Assembly: GCA_029204225.1 (NCBI GenBank)
Contig: CM055094.1
Coordinates: 63,192,442-63,256,441, forward strand
DNA length: 64,000 nucleotides
Source: Diphasiastrum complanatum
Lineage: Eukaryota; Streptophyta; Lycopodiopsida; Lycopodiales; Lycopodiaceae
Reading direction: 5' to 3'
Shown here: in pieces, positions 37,301 to 43,402 of the stretch
How positions within the stretch are numbered: position 1 is the first letter of the stretch
Layout of the letters: each line of letters opens with the position of its first letter
The notes under the pieces: model-generated
Databases searched by the model: none
What the model saw: only the letters and a program-made list of their open reading frames with translations
Told to the model about the DNA's origin: nothing
Position numbers and translations under genes: made by a program

Positions 37301-40300
37301 TTGCCCACTAGCTATGCTTTTCATTCAGGTGAATTTTTGTTGAATTTTGTATGAGAAAGTAGGGGTTTCAATTACTGGCTTTGCTCCTTGGTACTAACCT
37401 TTATCGTGACTAATCCTGCCCTTTACCGCTATTAAGTGACAGAAACTCAGCACATTGGTTGTATGAAAAAGGGGTAGTCTCTTGAAATGCTGCAGGTGGA
37501 ATACAGTGAACTCATCCTCGTGGAATCTAATTCTGGGGCTTGTTGGATCGTTAGCAAGTTCTGATCTGCCATTGAACCTGCTCACTGTTCACTAATAACC
37601 GTTTGTCATCAGCTTTAGAGAGCCGGGCACAATTCTTGCTGGGTCGTCTCTCTCACATAGAATAGAACGAAAATATTGTTTGCTAATAGAATGCAAAATG
37701 CTTCAAGCAAGAATTCATGCTAGCTATCAAATGGAAATGCTAAGTAATGAACAAAAGTAGTATGCTGGAGTGACTCACTTAACCATTCTCGGTCAGAAGT
37801 CAAGTGTTTCGTAGCACCACTATCAGTATACCATGTGTTATGGTAATTATCACTTGACATTAAAGCAGAAAAAACTAGCTCAGGAGATTCAATTTTGTCA
37901 TTATAAAAGTTCTGGTAATCTTGGTCGGTCAAACTGATCAAACTCTCCTCGACATAACATCAGGGTTCATGATTGATGGATTTATTCTCAATGCATGTTG
38001 CAACAAAAGAATCTTGACAGCAAGGGCCTCATCTTGATCTGAAGGCAACAAAAAACCATCCTCTCCCAAAAAAAAAGCCAGGCTAAAGTTGAAGTTTTTA
38101 GCTGCAACCTATCTGCAGTGACACAATGCAGGACAGAATTCTCTGGCTGAAAGTTTTTTATTAGAATGATAAATAGCTATGTATGATCTCTTATAGACTA
38201 AGAAGTGAGCAGGCAGCTCCTCTGGCACCAGGAGTTTCCGAGGCTCTGTGCCAGCCAAGCTTTACTTGGTTCTCCTGCATATCATTTGACGTCATCTCCT
38301 CTTTAGTAGTCCACCTTTCTGTACCTTTTGCTCTTCCACATGGACTGATAGTAGTAGAATGGTCATGCTTTAGTCCATATCCCTTTATTTCCTTAGAAGA
38401 ACCACTGTCAAAGTTTAGACACCCAATTTCTTTAATACACTATTAAGTTAATTATTTAGTCTTGAGTAGTGTTGCTTTTGTTAACTGAGCATTCTTATGT
38501 GCAGGCTATGCCTCATTTTCTTACTAGCTCTTTAGGTTTTTGTCTTTATTGTCTCCATGCCATTGCTACACAAACAAACCCCCCCCCCCCCCCACCGTTT
38601 CAGTACCAAAGGTACAGAATTTAAAGATAAATTCAATTTAAAAAAGTCCTTTTAGCAATAAAAGAGTACAATTTTTTTCCCGTACGTGGATGGAATGGTG
38701 TGCCGTACGCTACAGAACTATCTGATTTGTTTCTATAATTAAGCACAATCAAGCTGCTATAATAAAGTTAGCTCCAAAAGTTTTCATGCACTTGAATTGA
38801 CATGTCTCTTGTGGAACTTCTCAGTCACTACCAGGTGTCCATGTTGCACATCTTACTCTTTCATGGATTTGGACCTGTGCAGTTGATGAATTGAGAGAAT
38901 TGTGGAATGAGTATGAAACGAATGCTTCCCCAGAAGCCAAACTTGTTAAAGATTTTGATAAGGTATGCAAATGAGTTGCTTTTAACCACTTGAGCTTGGG
39001 TATCCTTGGAAATTATTTTTTCTTACATGGTTTCTATCAAGTGTTTGTTTTCAATGCCGATGAACTTACCAAGTACTTCCAGTCTTTTTTCACCTATCTA
39101 ACCATATTCATTCACAGGTGGAGATGATATTGCAAGCTCTGGAGTACGAAAGTGGTAACTTTAGTTATGCCTAACTTCTCAACATTGAGATCTGCATAAG
39201 ACGCATAAGAATTCTCTAACTCAACAGTACCATGATTCTTTATTGGTAGAGACAGTAAGTGCCAGCGTATCTTTCTGTACATTAGACCCTCCTGAAAAGG
39301 AAAGATAAGTAACATGGGTTGTGAGCTTTTATACCATGTCTTTAGATCATTTTCGAGTTTTTGACCCCCAAATTCACACAATATTTGAAGTCTCTCAGTC
39401 ATGTGTGAAATGCCCAGAAATGAGAGACAAGTGTTCTTTATCAAGCAAGTGCTGTTTTTGTGTAAGAGTTCTAAAAGAAGCAATAGTTGTCTGAAGTGAA
39501 TGAAAATAGAGGGATGCGAAAGTTTTGGTGATTGCTGGTTGAGCAAACCTTCTAATGGTTAAAGAACTGATTAACATATTTGGAGAGCCTGTAGAGAAAC
39601 TGTTTCACCTTTCCCTTCAAGTTTCTCGATTATGAAATGGTGTCATATTCAAATCTACACTCCCATTGAATAGATCCTACCCTCATGTATTCCTTGATAT
39701 GTATCAGTGTGTTGTTGCCCAATGGCTGCCCTGCACGGAAAAGACCACAATTGAAACTTCAAGGAGTGTTAAATTCGTACGTTTTTGGAATGTATCTAGC
39801 AATATGAATCATTTTTGAATCTCTATATCATCCTTCTAATTTGAACTTCTATCTTCCCTGAACAGCCTCGATCAACAGTAAGCTTTTGTTAAATTTGATT
39901 TCTTATTTTGAAAGTTTCTTACATTATCAATGATGTGCTAATAAAACTATATAGATCTTCATGACCATGCTTACTGTTGTTTTCTCTTCCAAAGATATTA
40001 TTCTGATAGCAATGTGTTTGAATAAGTTTCTTGTAAAATATCTGGAACCTAATAAATTTATCTTCCAATGGACTTTTACACAGCTCAAGGAAAAGACTTG
40101 GACGACTTTTTCAGATCTACTGCAGGTACAAAGAGTTGTTTTGGGCATAATCATAATAAAAGTTAGGGTATTTACGGTTAAGATCAGCATGTTAGAAGAA
40201 ATTAATATTTATCAATTCTTTTGTTTATGAACATCTCATTATTATGGGCAGGAAAATTCCAAACTGATGTAGGCAGGGCTTGGGCAGGGGAGATCATAGC

Positions 40301-40331
40301 TAGAAGAAATCGGCCAGCACAATTGTCCTGA
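5336..40331 (+). CDS. HDDC2-like: HDDC2/YfbR-type 5'-deoxynucleotidase (HD domain), seven exons, 5' end missing
   Basis: Predicted metal-dependent phosphohydrolase removing phosphate from deoxynucleoside 5'-monophosphates, by family. Exons: 5336-5460, 29873-29910, 35023-35133, 38883-38962, 39118-39154, 40084-40125, 40252-40331. All introns are GT-AG and the phases join without a break, giving 513 nt (170 residues plus TGA). Metal-binding signatures are intact: His in ESIADHMYRM (exon 1 here), His-Asp in IVHDIAE (exon 2), Asp in KDFDKVEMILQ (exons 4-5). Later blocks IVGDITPADGVPKEEK, ELWNEYE and FFRSTAGKFQ also fit the family. Introns are 24412, 5112, 3749, 155, 929 and 126 bp, the larger ones filled with transposons. 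The family normally has about 20 or more further N-terminal residues, and plant forms often a transit peptide, so at least one upstream exon is missing. AATAAA at 40514 could be the poly(A) signal. Confidence 0.85.
5910..5957. repeat. Short inverted repeat
   Basis: CACAAATGTTGACT (5910-5923) and its exact reverse complement (5944-5957) with a 20 bp spacer, inside HDDC2 intron 1. It may be a small foldback relic. The rest of 5461-6270 shows nothing recognisable. Confidence 0.5.
6271..7845 (+). pseudogene. Ty1/copia gag-protease-integrase fragment
   Basis: Nearly identical in sequence to the reverse complement of about 24755-26310. In order it holds the gag C-terminus, a zinc knuckle (CHYCKRYGHFIKDC), the protease active site (WVIDSGATRHMTS near 6870-6905), the GAG-pre-integrase HHCC region (HARFGHLN ... 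CEGCILGK) and the integrase core (DRGGEY, then YTPQQNGVAERKN). Short deletions after about 6950 and near 7540 shift the frame. Neither LTR nor RT/RNase H is present. Both ends are abrupt, so it is an internal fragment in HDDC2 intron 1. Unlike the minus-strand copy it keeps the complete zinc knuckle. Confidence 0.85.
8040..9578 (+). pseudogene. Degenerate Ty3/gypsy gag (and possibly protease) remnant
   Basis: Broken plus-strand frames. The clearest motif is a CCHC zinc knuckle reading CYQCGKLDHIKQNC near 9110-9155. Upstream segments such as LYPRGETYEWW near 8600 fit a gypsy gag capsid region. Many stops and shifts are present. Sequence after the TRIM (9983-10080) looks like its continuation. 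Confidence 0.5.
9608..9680 (-). tRNA. tRNA-like sequence in TRIM LTR
   Basis: 73 nt, same cloverleaf as 4404-4476. Box B is intact (GGTTCGAATCC). The anticodon loop has A where the other copies have G (CCGATA), and the D loop reads AGTAGTA. Confidence 0.45.
9868..9940 (-). tRNA. tRNA-like sequence in TRIM LTR
   Basis: 73 nt copy with several C-to-T type changes (first acceptor base A, TAACTC in the D stem), consistent with decay after insertion. Box B is intact. Confidence 0.4.
10480..11340 (+). pseudogene. hAT-type transposase C-terminal remnant
   Basis: Frameshifted plus-strand reading around 10910-11100 gives LRLQKLAIRILSQ, then residues fitting a hATC dimerisation region (FSLIHTKRRNRLSTVQLERL). 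Upstream readings are patchy. An acidic C-terminal tail found after the intervening LTR element (15231-15342) probably belongs to the same transposase. It has many stops. Confidence 0.5.
11440..11722 (+). repeat. 5' LTR (truncated) of LARD-like element
   Basis: Matches the 3' part of 14947-15230, including GGTGTTTACCCAATATAGGT and GAGAAAGTATATATGTAGGC. Ends just before the primer-binding site TGGTATCAGAGC at about 11724. Confidence 0.75.
12105..12460 (+). repeat. Irregular array of AGATCGCTG motifs
   Basis: About eight copies of (C)AGATCGCTG(G) or one-base variants, unevenly spaced in 350 bp of the LARD internal region, with another GGATCGCTAC near 12810. Spacing is too irregular for a simple tandem repeat. 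Confidence 0.55.
14779..15230 (+). repeat. 3' LTR of LARD-like element
   Basis: TG...CA ends, preceded by AAAGGGGAG. Contains a TATATA-type box near 15098. Confidence 0.75.
15231..15342 (+). pseudogene. Acidic C-terminal tail, probably of the hAT remnant
   Basis: Open reading EEEDEEEGQNQEDESNDEP, then a Pro-rich stretch and a stop at about 15342, directly after the LTR element. Long Glu/Asp tails are common at the end of plant hAT transposases. Assignment is by position and composition. Confidence 0.35.
15343..15770. other. No feature recognised
   Basis: AT-rich intron sequence between the hAT tail and the LINE remnant. I see no coding or structural signal. Confidence 0.4.
15772..17000 (-). 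pseudogene. LINE ORF2 endonuclease remnant
   Basis: Minus-strand frames give the apurinic-type endonuclease of a LINE. FVAACYFPPESSSF and IFLAGDFNAKTS (the GDFNA catalytic block) lie near 16650-16810, and a TLSDHSFF block (SDH motif) near 16330-16350. Frames switch several times, so it is dead. Downstream minus-strand sequence to 15772 continues the inter-domain region. Confidence 0.7.
17081..17241. repeat. Near-perfect inverted repeat, 74 bp arms
   Basis: 17081-17154 and 17168-17241 are reverse complements with about four mismatches, separated by 13 bp. The arms include GCCAACTGATAGCCCTAAC. Transcription through the HDDC2 intron would give a long stable hairpin. It lies between two LINE pieces and could be a foldback joined during a rearrangement, or a MITE. 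Confidence 0.8.
17290..18240 (-). pseudogene. Second set of LINE fragments (ORF2 C-terminus and endonuclease start)
   Basis: 17302-17493 reads ATTAWCTSLTSSDWANILRLQ and further residues typical of the region after the RT in plant LINEs. 17640-17860 is a diverged copy of 16230-16420. 17920-18000 reads IEVWNCKGIPYRPLLGILL, the usual start of a LINE endonuclease. The pieces are from more than one copy, all minus strand and broken. Confidence 0.6.
18643..18720. repeat. (GA)n microsatellite, 78 bp
   Basis: Uninterrupted GA dinucleotide repeat of about 39 units. It produces spurious Arg-Glu and Ser-Leu frames on both strands. Confidence 0.97.
18721..20440 (-). pseudogene. LINE ORF2 C-terminal remnants, two related copies
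   Basis: Minus-strand readings include SLAIETGRFHSIPREEQTC followed by Cys/His spacing (QLCSLDD...RCPLYYE) near 20040-20170, the zinc-binding C-terminal region of plant LINE ORF2. Upstream at 20210-20380 is FLELDAAGIPVMTRYLDSGL. A related but diverged piece (EYQDPRSVGLLL) lies at about 19240-19310, so at least two copies are present. (AG)n occurs at 19331-19362. 18721-19190 has no clear motif. Confidence 0.6.
20375..20443 (-). pseudogene. Copia RNase H snippet fused to LINE tail
   Basis: Reads DVEWAGDAEDRRSTTSYVF in one frame, the copia RNase H block D-W-A-G-D-x-x-x-R-R-S-T-S. It then passes directly in frame into LINE-like sequence. It marks a rearrangement junction. Confidence 0.55.
20460..21539. 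other. No gene recognised
   Basis: AT-rich intron sequence with poly(T)/poly(A) tracts and scattered TTCGAAA-type motifs near both ends (20480-20560, 21430-21490). These might be ends of an old non-coding element, but I could not align them as clean terminal repeats. Confidence 0.35.
21987..22430 (-). repeat. 3' LTR of young copia
   Basis: 444 bp, minus-strand TGTTAGAAAT...TTTCCTACA. Differs at only a modest number of positions from 27472-27911, so the element is fairly recent. Contains a short GA run at 22078-22095. Confidence 0.9.
22468..24069 (-). CDS. Copia pol C-terminal frame: reverse transcriptase and RNase H
   Basis: 533-residue open frame. RT starts near residue 40 (WVLVDLPHGKKAIGSKWVYK). 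It holds the QLDIKTAFLNGDL block, the GLKQAPRMW block and the catalytic LLYVDDIIITG block. RNase H follows with SDSDWGGDQDTRRSTSG and SSSEAEYRA, and the frame ends shortly after the ADLFTKAL block, normal for copia. The frame is intact, but the integrase and gag parts upstream are split by frameshifts, so the polyprotein as a whole cannot be made. The usual order protease-integrase-RT-RNase H places it in Ty1/copia. Confidence 0.9.
   Translation of the reverse strand: MCLYKISGLFTLTSHGDVAEEPVFYEQAKGVKCWEDAMQDEYDSLMKNQIWVLVDLPHGKKAIGSKWVYKIKYKADGTIERYKARLVAKGYAQQKGIDYEKTFSPTARMTTVREVTSLAAHFGWRLRQLDIKTAFLNGDLNEEVYLQQPAGFLVEGQEDKVCLLKKALYGLKQAPRMWYQKIHAYFCDRGFTNSPSKSTLYVKHTSDYIIIILLYVDDIIITGSNEQQIDAVILDLGMVFETSYLGLLHFYLGLEFVQEGAGIFISQERYIGQILKRFKMEDCKPVATPMETSLKLSSQGDGESFDTTLYCQAIGCLIYLCNSRPDISYSVSLMSQFMHAPMTSHWKTLKRIFRYLQGTRSHGLVFPACDDACLVGFSDSDWGGDQDTRRSTSGHCFFYGNSAISWSSKKQPTVATSSSEAEYRAIFSATTECLWLRRLLVDMKFGEPSATLILSDSQSAIAIARNPVFDARTKHIEIHDHFVRERLHDGDILLEYCPTEDNIADLFTKALPRVRFEALCKALNLIPRVGFVT
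23976..24833 (-). pseudogene. Copia integrase C-terminal region and linker
   Basis: 285-residue frame overlapping the start of the RT frame. Shows the YISNRCPTKAL and PYEVWYGKKPTISHLRIFGC blocks that follow the integrase core, then a Pro/Ser/Gln-rich linker with several SAMLEDLGQ-like repeats. Frameshifted relative to both neighbours. Confidence 0.8.
24700..25113 (-). pseudogene. Copia integrase core
   Basis: 137-residue frame with FIDDFSRFTWIY, LRTDRGGEYI and YTPQQNGVAERKN, covering the D-D-E catalytic core. It is separated from the upstream frame by a one-base loss at the CGP motif near 25105 (CCATGAGG where the plus-strand copy at 7491 has CCAATGAGG). Near 24740 it runs out of frame. Confidence 0.85.
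25101..25877 (-). pseudogene. Copia protease and GAG-pre-integrase frame
   Basis: 258-residue frame. The aspartic protease site WVIDSGATRHMTS lies near residue 50, and the HHCC zinc region HARFGHLNFASLKKL ... CEGCILGK near 175-230. Ends at the frameshift after HSDVCGP. Confidence 0.85.
25909..26757 (-). pseudogene. Copia gag frame (start at 26757)
   Basis: The likely start is the Met at 26757 (MTKESEAIGSLFSEDRLDG). The open frame extends upstream to 26811 without a better start. Gag retains the GTNYSLWSYMMKNLL block and the LKMQEGDQVTNHLTKIKDL region, then a Lys/Gly-rich stretch. The zinc knuckle begins CHYCKRYGHF but is cut by a deletion of about a dozen bases at about 25935 that removes the last Cys and shifts the frame. 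The fragment at 6271-7845 has the undamaged version. Confidence 0.85.
26812..27458 (-). other. Copia 5' leader between PBS and gag
   Basis: About 650 nt of non-coding leader with a recurring TTTGGGCGCCCTCC-type motif (plus-strand positions near 27118, 27205 and 27310). No protein signal; it may contain packaging or dimerisation structure. Confidence 0.5.
27459..27471 (-). promoter_or_regulatory. Primer-binding site of young copia
   Basis: The reverse complement reads TGGTATCAGAGC directly next to the LTR, complementary to the 3' end of plant initiator Met-tRNA. Confidence 0.9.
27472..27911 (-). repeat. 5' LTR of young copia
   Basis: 440 bp, paired with 21987-22430. It is followed on its upstream side not by host DNA but by more copia 3' internal sequence (27912-28005). 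Confidence 0.9.
27912..28005 (-). pseudogene. Extra copia 3' internal fragment
   Basis: 94 nt matching 22431-22541 (end of RNase H, PPT region) but lacking 19 bases around TATGTAACAAAACC. Its presence upstream of a 5' LTR implies a tandem (LTR-sharing) or read-through copia template. Confidence 0.85.
28033..28105 (-). tRNA. tRNA-like sequence in TRIM LTR
   Basis: 73 nt with the same acceptor, D and T arms as 4404-4476. The anticodon stem has TCCCA in place of TCTCA, giving one mismatch. Boxes A and B are intact. Confidence 0.5.
28294..28366 (-). tRNA. tRNA-like sequence in TRIM LTR
   Basis: 73 nt. The D loop reads AGTTGTA and box B is GGTTCAAATCC. Otherwise the same as its partner LTR copy. 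Confidence 0.45.
29641..29872. other. End of HDDC2 intron 1
   Basis: Short unique stretch between the old copia element and the HD-motif exon. The 3' splice site is CATCAACAG. Confidence 0.5.
29873..29910 (+). CDS. HDDC2-like: HDDC2-like exon b (HD motif)
   Basis: 38 nt between acceptor CATCAACAG and donor GTAATC. Reads CVKMAIVHDIAE, the diagnostic HD pair plus Glu. Phase 2 in, phase 1 out. Confidence 0.85.
30440..30640 (-). pseudogene. Copia integrase scrap
   Basis: The minus strand reads DGGREYISNKFHDFCEQEG near 30490-30560, the copia integrase GGEY block with one inserted residue. Surrounding sequence to about 31220 has no clear motif and may be more of the same element. In HDDC2 intron 2. 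Confidence 0.6.
31277..31319. repeat. (TC)n microsatellite
   Basis: About 43 bp of CT/TC dinucleotides, followed by CT- and GGAGGC-rich low-complexity DNA to about 31560 that includes a CAGCAGC-rich patch. Confidence 0.95.
31730..32130 (-). repeat. Copia LTR (family B)
   Basis: On the minus strand TGTTGGATTTCC starts at 32130, just after a purine tract TTAAGGGAGGG. Its internal part (31830-31960) has repeated CGACAATTGTCGA-like palindromes. It shares the GGATCTGGATTAG and AATCCAACA ends with 58650-58989. The far end is uncertain. Confidence 0.55.
32131..33960 (-). pseudogene. Degenerate copia pol (integrase, RT, RNase H), family B
   Basis: Minus-strand order: integrase piece FFITFIDDYSRR (33800-33900), RT pieces (PEGYVLNGKEHRVCKLHKALYGLKQ at about 33250-33350, a YVDDT-like block near 33140), RNase H (NWAGDIDTRKSTSRF and SSTESKSIA at 32450-32600). 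The family resembles the copy at 57480-58989, which also has an MQTPSLL...YFITFID start to the integrase. Many stops. Confidence 0.75.
33965..34165 (+). pseudogene. Ty3/gypsy RNase H scrap
   Basis: The frame reads NVVIDALSRMPTANHIS, matching the gypsy RNase H end (NVVADALSR). Joined back to back with the copia integrase piece on the other strand. Confidence 0.65.
34166..35022. other. Rest of HDDC2 intron 2, nothing recognised
   Basis: AT-rich with no recognisable coding or repeat signal. Ends in the TTGTCTAG acceptor. Confidence 0.4.
35023..35133 (+). CDS. HDDC2-like: HDDC2-like exon c
   Basis: 111 nt between TTGTCTAG and donor GTGACT. Starts with AIVGDITPADGVPKEEK, a family-wide block, followed by a helix rich in Arg and Glu. 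The donor is GTGACTG, weaker than consensus but the only one giving the right phase. Confidence 0.82.
35342..35667 (+). repeat. Possible old LTR with degenerate PBS
   Basis: The block starts TGTTGTTATGG and ends TGTGTTCA, followed by ACTTGGTATGGGAGC, which resembles the PBS TGGTATCAGAGC with two changes. No partner LTR is seen, so this is tentative. Confidence 0.3.
36480..37460. repeat. Diverged direct repeats in HDDC2 intron 3
   Basis: Two blocks share TCCATGCTAAGCATGATG and GATGTGGACGCATGT (36590-36740 and 37010-37150). A second pair shares the CAGCACATTGG/CAGTACATTGG region (36490-36590 and 37370-37460). Between them, 36830-37000 is A/T-rich sequence with CGTTCC motifs that looks inserted. 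No coding signal. 36174-36374 reads as a Lys/Arg-rich frame only because of low complexity. Confidence 0.45.
37720..37960 (-). pseudogene. Copia gag-protease scrap
   Basis: The frame reads NTWYTDSGATKHLTSD, the copia protease active site, preceded by an Asn/Tyr/Asp-rich linker. No other domain is nearby. In HDDC2 intron 3. Confidence 0.75.
38579..38593. repeat. Poly(C) tract
   Basis: Fifteen C residues in HDDC2 intron 3. A likely slippage site and a possible assembly weak point. Confidence 0.9.
38883..38962 (+). CDS. HDDC2-like: HDDC2-like exon d
   Basis: 80 nt between CCTGTGCAG and donor GTATGC. Encodes ELRELWNEYE followed by SPEAKLVKDFDK, which carries the last metal-ligand Asp. Confidence 0.85.
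39118..39154 (+). CDS. HDDC2-like: HDDC2-like exon e
   Basis: 37 nt between TTCACAG and donor GTAACT. Reads VEMILQALEYES. Confidence 0.82.
40084..40125 (+). CDS. HDDC2-like: HDDC2-like exon f
   Basis: 42 nt between TTTTACACAG and donor GTACAA. Reads QGKDLDDFFRSTA, matching the conserved late block of plant homologues. Confidence 0.82.
40252..40331 (+). CDS. HDDC2-like: HDDC2-like terminal exon
   Basis: 80 nt after acceptor ATGGGCAG. Encodes GKFQTDVGRAWAGEI, a basic Arg-Arg tail and TGA at 40329-40331. Confidence 0.82.
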
Positions 40332-40519
40332 AATTTCATGGAAGAGAGACGGTCTTATTGTTGGTCAATAAGATCTGAGCTTTTCCTTTTGTTAGATAAT
40401 CATTTTTCAACTGCTCGTGCAACTCTACTAGTTATTTTTATTTTGATCAGTATAGTCTCCTCAACTTAATCTTAGTCTGGAGAGGCCATTGGTGACTTGT
40501 TTAGTTAGTTTTCAATAAA

Positions 40520-41540
40520 AATTTATGCTGTGTCCACATGCACATCATATAAAGTATTCAGTGGTTTCAGAGCATTGAAATGAATCACTCCAGTAAAGGT
40601 ATAGTTTTCACAAATTCACTTTGGAGCGTTCCTCGTGGATACTATGCAATGCAGTTGTTACTGGTATTTGCATGTCCAACAGCTACTATTTTAAAACTAC
40701 CTATTTTACCTTCGCGAATGAATTAATTCATACTATTTTGCAGTTATACTCAGTCAATTTAATCACTTAAAAGTTCTATGTTCATGTGAAGTTGTCATGT
40801 GTAGGCTCAACTTACACAAGTCATTGCCTTTATATTAGTTTCTTAAGCATGCCTCTGAAGGATGGATGATGTTGTCTTTGCATAGGAAAAAGCACCCTTA
40901 AGAACCCAAATCCAATTGACTGTATGGACATGGATTTTGTGGCGTGCAAAAAATTTACTATTTTGACGTATCACAACGATACACATGCAAGTAAATACAA
41001 AACTTGTTCTTCGAAATTAGCAAAGTATGTTCTACATTCCTATTTAAGAGAATAAAATACATTAATGTAATAAAAATTTAGATAAAAGCAAATAACACGA
41101 CTTCCACCCTCTTCCAAGACCAATCTGCAACAAATTTGTGTTGGAATAAAGTATTCATTTAAGAAATTGCTCATGTATACATTAGTTTCAAGTTGTTATC
41201 CATGTTGCATCTTGTTCGAGTTGTGGATCTTGTTTAGTAAAGCTGGGAATTATTCTTAATTCCAACCTCTCTTTTGAGCTCATGGGCATGTAATCATTCT
41301 AATCATTTGCATGGAGTTTATAAGGCACTCATGATAGTATGTGATTCTTTAACACACTCATTATTCACAAGTCGCATGCAATGTGTACGCCAGGTGGCCT
41401 GATCAACCACTGGGGGGGTACCTCGTGTATGTTGACAGGAATAGCAGGTAGTGGACTCAAGAGGGGGGGTACCTATGGTTGGGAGGATCATTTCACACAC
41501 TGGTCTTCAGGAGTTGAGCAGCCTAGAAAGTTTTAGTTGT
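40520..41540. other. Intergenic, nothing recognised
   Basis: Downstream of the HDDC2 poly(A) candidate. Mostly AT-rich. Two G-runs with GGTACCT (41411-41420 and 41464-41474) form a small direct repeat. Confidence 0.4.

Positions 41541-41600
<60 letters not shown>
41541..41600. repeat. (TC)n microsatellite, 60 bp
   Basis: CT dinucleotide run with one TT interruption near 41550. Confidence 0.96.
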
Positions 41601-41605
<5 letters not shown>

Positions 41606-41764
41606 TTTTTTTTTCTCAAAAAAAGAGTTAAATAAGTGGTCTAGTCTTTTTTACTATTATGCTTATGGTGTTTCCTTTTCATCTTTTCGAAGTACCAAAC
41701 TCAAGACTTTACTGTTTTTGAGAAAAGGTATAAAATTTTCATCACAAGGAATTGAAAAATCAAT

Positions 41765-42091
41765 GTGGAATCACTTTATGAAGAAAAACAAAATGGAAAA
41801 GGTTTCAAATCTTGTTTGCAGCACATCTTTTTTTATCATGCAACTTATTTTGCAAAGGAATATGAGAGCTTAAGTATCTGGTTATCACAAGGCATGGAAA
41901 AATCACATTGGCAAGCAAGGGGAACATTACATAGAGCTACAAATCATGGTGGACACAATTCAGAAAATAAATATTTAGTTCAACTTTTTCAGTGGTTTTA
42001 TAGAAGAGCACAATTTAGATATCAAGCTAAAAACTCGTCAAATGTTATGATTTTTCGTAAAGCATTCAAATTCATAATAAAAGATAGATGA
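41765..42091 (+). CDS. Hypothetical 108-residue frame, possibly transposase-derived
   Basis: An unusually well-formed frame for this region, with balanced composition. It contains GMEKSHWQARGTLHRATNHGG followed by LFQWFYRRAQFR. This looks like the C-terminal end of a plant transposase or a similar repeat-encoded protein, but I cannot name the family. No intron signals or partner domains are seen nearby. It may be the last intact piece of a decayed element. Confidence 0.3.
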   Translation: MESLYEEKQNGKGFKSCLQHIFFYHATYFAKEYESLSIWLSQGMEKSHWQARGTLHRATNHGGHNSENKYLVQLFQWFYRRAQFRYQAKNSSNVMIFRKAFKFIIKDR

Positions 42092-42710
42092 TTCTTGTAA
42101 TATACCAAAATACATTGGTCAATAAGTTCAAAAGTGAAGCAAACAAAACTTATGTTAAATTTACATTTATTTATTTTTATTTATATGATGTTCGGCAATA
42201 GGTTGGTTGGATTCTTAAGGGCAAACTTATAAAAAAAAGGCGATGCATCATACCTGAATACAAAGATGAAACAAATGACCCATGCCCTCTTTGTTGACTT
42301 AATTGTTCTACCACACAAAACTATGCTAGCAATAACATATGTTCAATCCATCCTTATGTAACTTCTAGCAATAGGCTAAATCTTAACAATAACATGACAA
42401 GGCATATGACATTGATTAGTGTGTGGAGAATTTATTGTATCATATATTATGTAAGAAACATACATATTTTCAATTAACCATTATCATCAATCGATTTGCA
42501 ATATGTTTGGCAAGTACATACAGGCATAGATCAAGGCAGATCCATGCCATATTTATTTTTGAAATTGTCAAGGTGAATCATATAGATTTTGGAATAGCGC
42601 CATTTTTTTTTTATCAAAAATATTTATGCTTTTCAGACACTAATATGACAAATTAAAACTTGACCATGGCAAATTGGTCCTAGTTATTCATAAGCAAAGA
42701 CATATGTAAA

Positions 42711-42950
42711 CGTAATGGATTCTTTGAGCGGATTACGCCCAGTTTTTGGGCTTTTTAAAAAGCATAAAATGTCACTGAATTTTTTTTTAAAAAATCTGAA
42801 AATCTTGAAGCCCATTTCAGACCTGGGTCAGTCCATGTCAGACTGCGTGCGTCAGGCTACCACGTGGCAGTTTTTGATTGGTTCAAAAAACCAAACATTT
42901 TATTAATGCCTTTGTAAATGGCATGTGGAAAAGTCAAAGACTCCATTACG
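42711..42950. mobile_element. Possible MITE, 240 bp
   Basis: Terminal inverted repeats CGTAATGGATTCTTTGA and its reverse complement with one mismatch (right end TCAAAGACTCCATTACG). The internal sequence is non-coding. No clear target duplication. Confidence 0.45.
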
Positions 42951-42954
42951 CAAT

Positions 42955-43086
42955 GGAATGAGCCGGGCATAGGCCATTCTGTCCAGTAAGGATTTCCAAA
43001 ATAATTTAGGCGAGGCCCAGAGGGGCCGAACCTAAAATTTTTTGGAAAGCCGAACCGGGCAGAATGAGTTGTGCCCGGCTCATTCC
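42955..43086. mobile_element. Foldback element, 132 bp
   Basis: The ends are GGAATGAGCCGGGCA and its reverse complement. The complementarity continues inward with gaps (CATTCTG, TTTCCAAAA, TTAGG, GGCCC), so almost the whole unit folds on itself. It lies five bases after the previous element and interrupts a copia gag remnant. Confidence 0.6.
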
Positions 43087-43330
43087 ATAATACGTAGCTC
43101 ATTCTTTTGGCATTCAAAAGCAAAATGCCCATACTTACAACAATAGTTGTAGTTGCCCAAATTGGTGCTTGTCTCCTCTCCAATATGTAGCTTGGGTACC
43201 TGCTGCTCCAAGTTTTGCTTTGAGTTCTTCCCCTTATCTTTGCCTCCTAAAAGTTTTGCTTCTTCGTAGAAGCAAATGCATGTTCTAAATTATCTTCCCT
43301 TTCAAAAAAAAATTCTCCCTATAAAAGAAG
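43087..43330 (-). pseudogene. Copia gag zinc-knuckle remnant
   Basis: The minus strand reads CCKYGHFAFECQKNEL near 43090-43140. The first Cys of the CX2CX4HX4C knuckle is replaced by Tyr. Lys-rich sequence lies upstream, as in copia gag. Confidence 0.6.
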
Positions 43331-43402
43331 TCCACATAACTTCCCAAACGTTGGAATTTCTCTGTAGCTAATTTTGACAGTTGAATGATAAGCTATTCAA
43401 GA

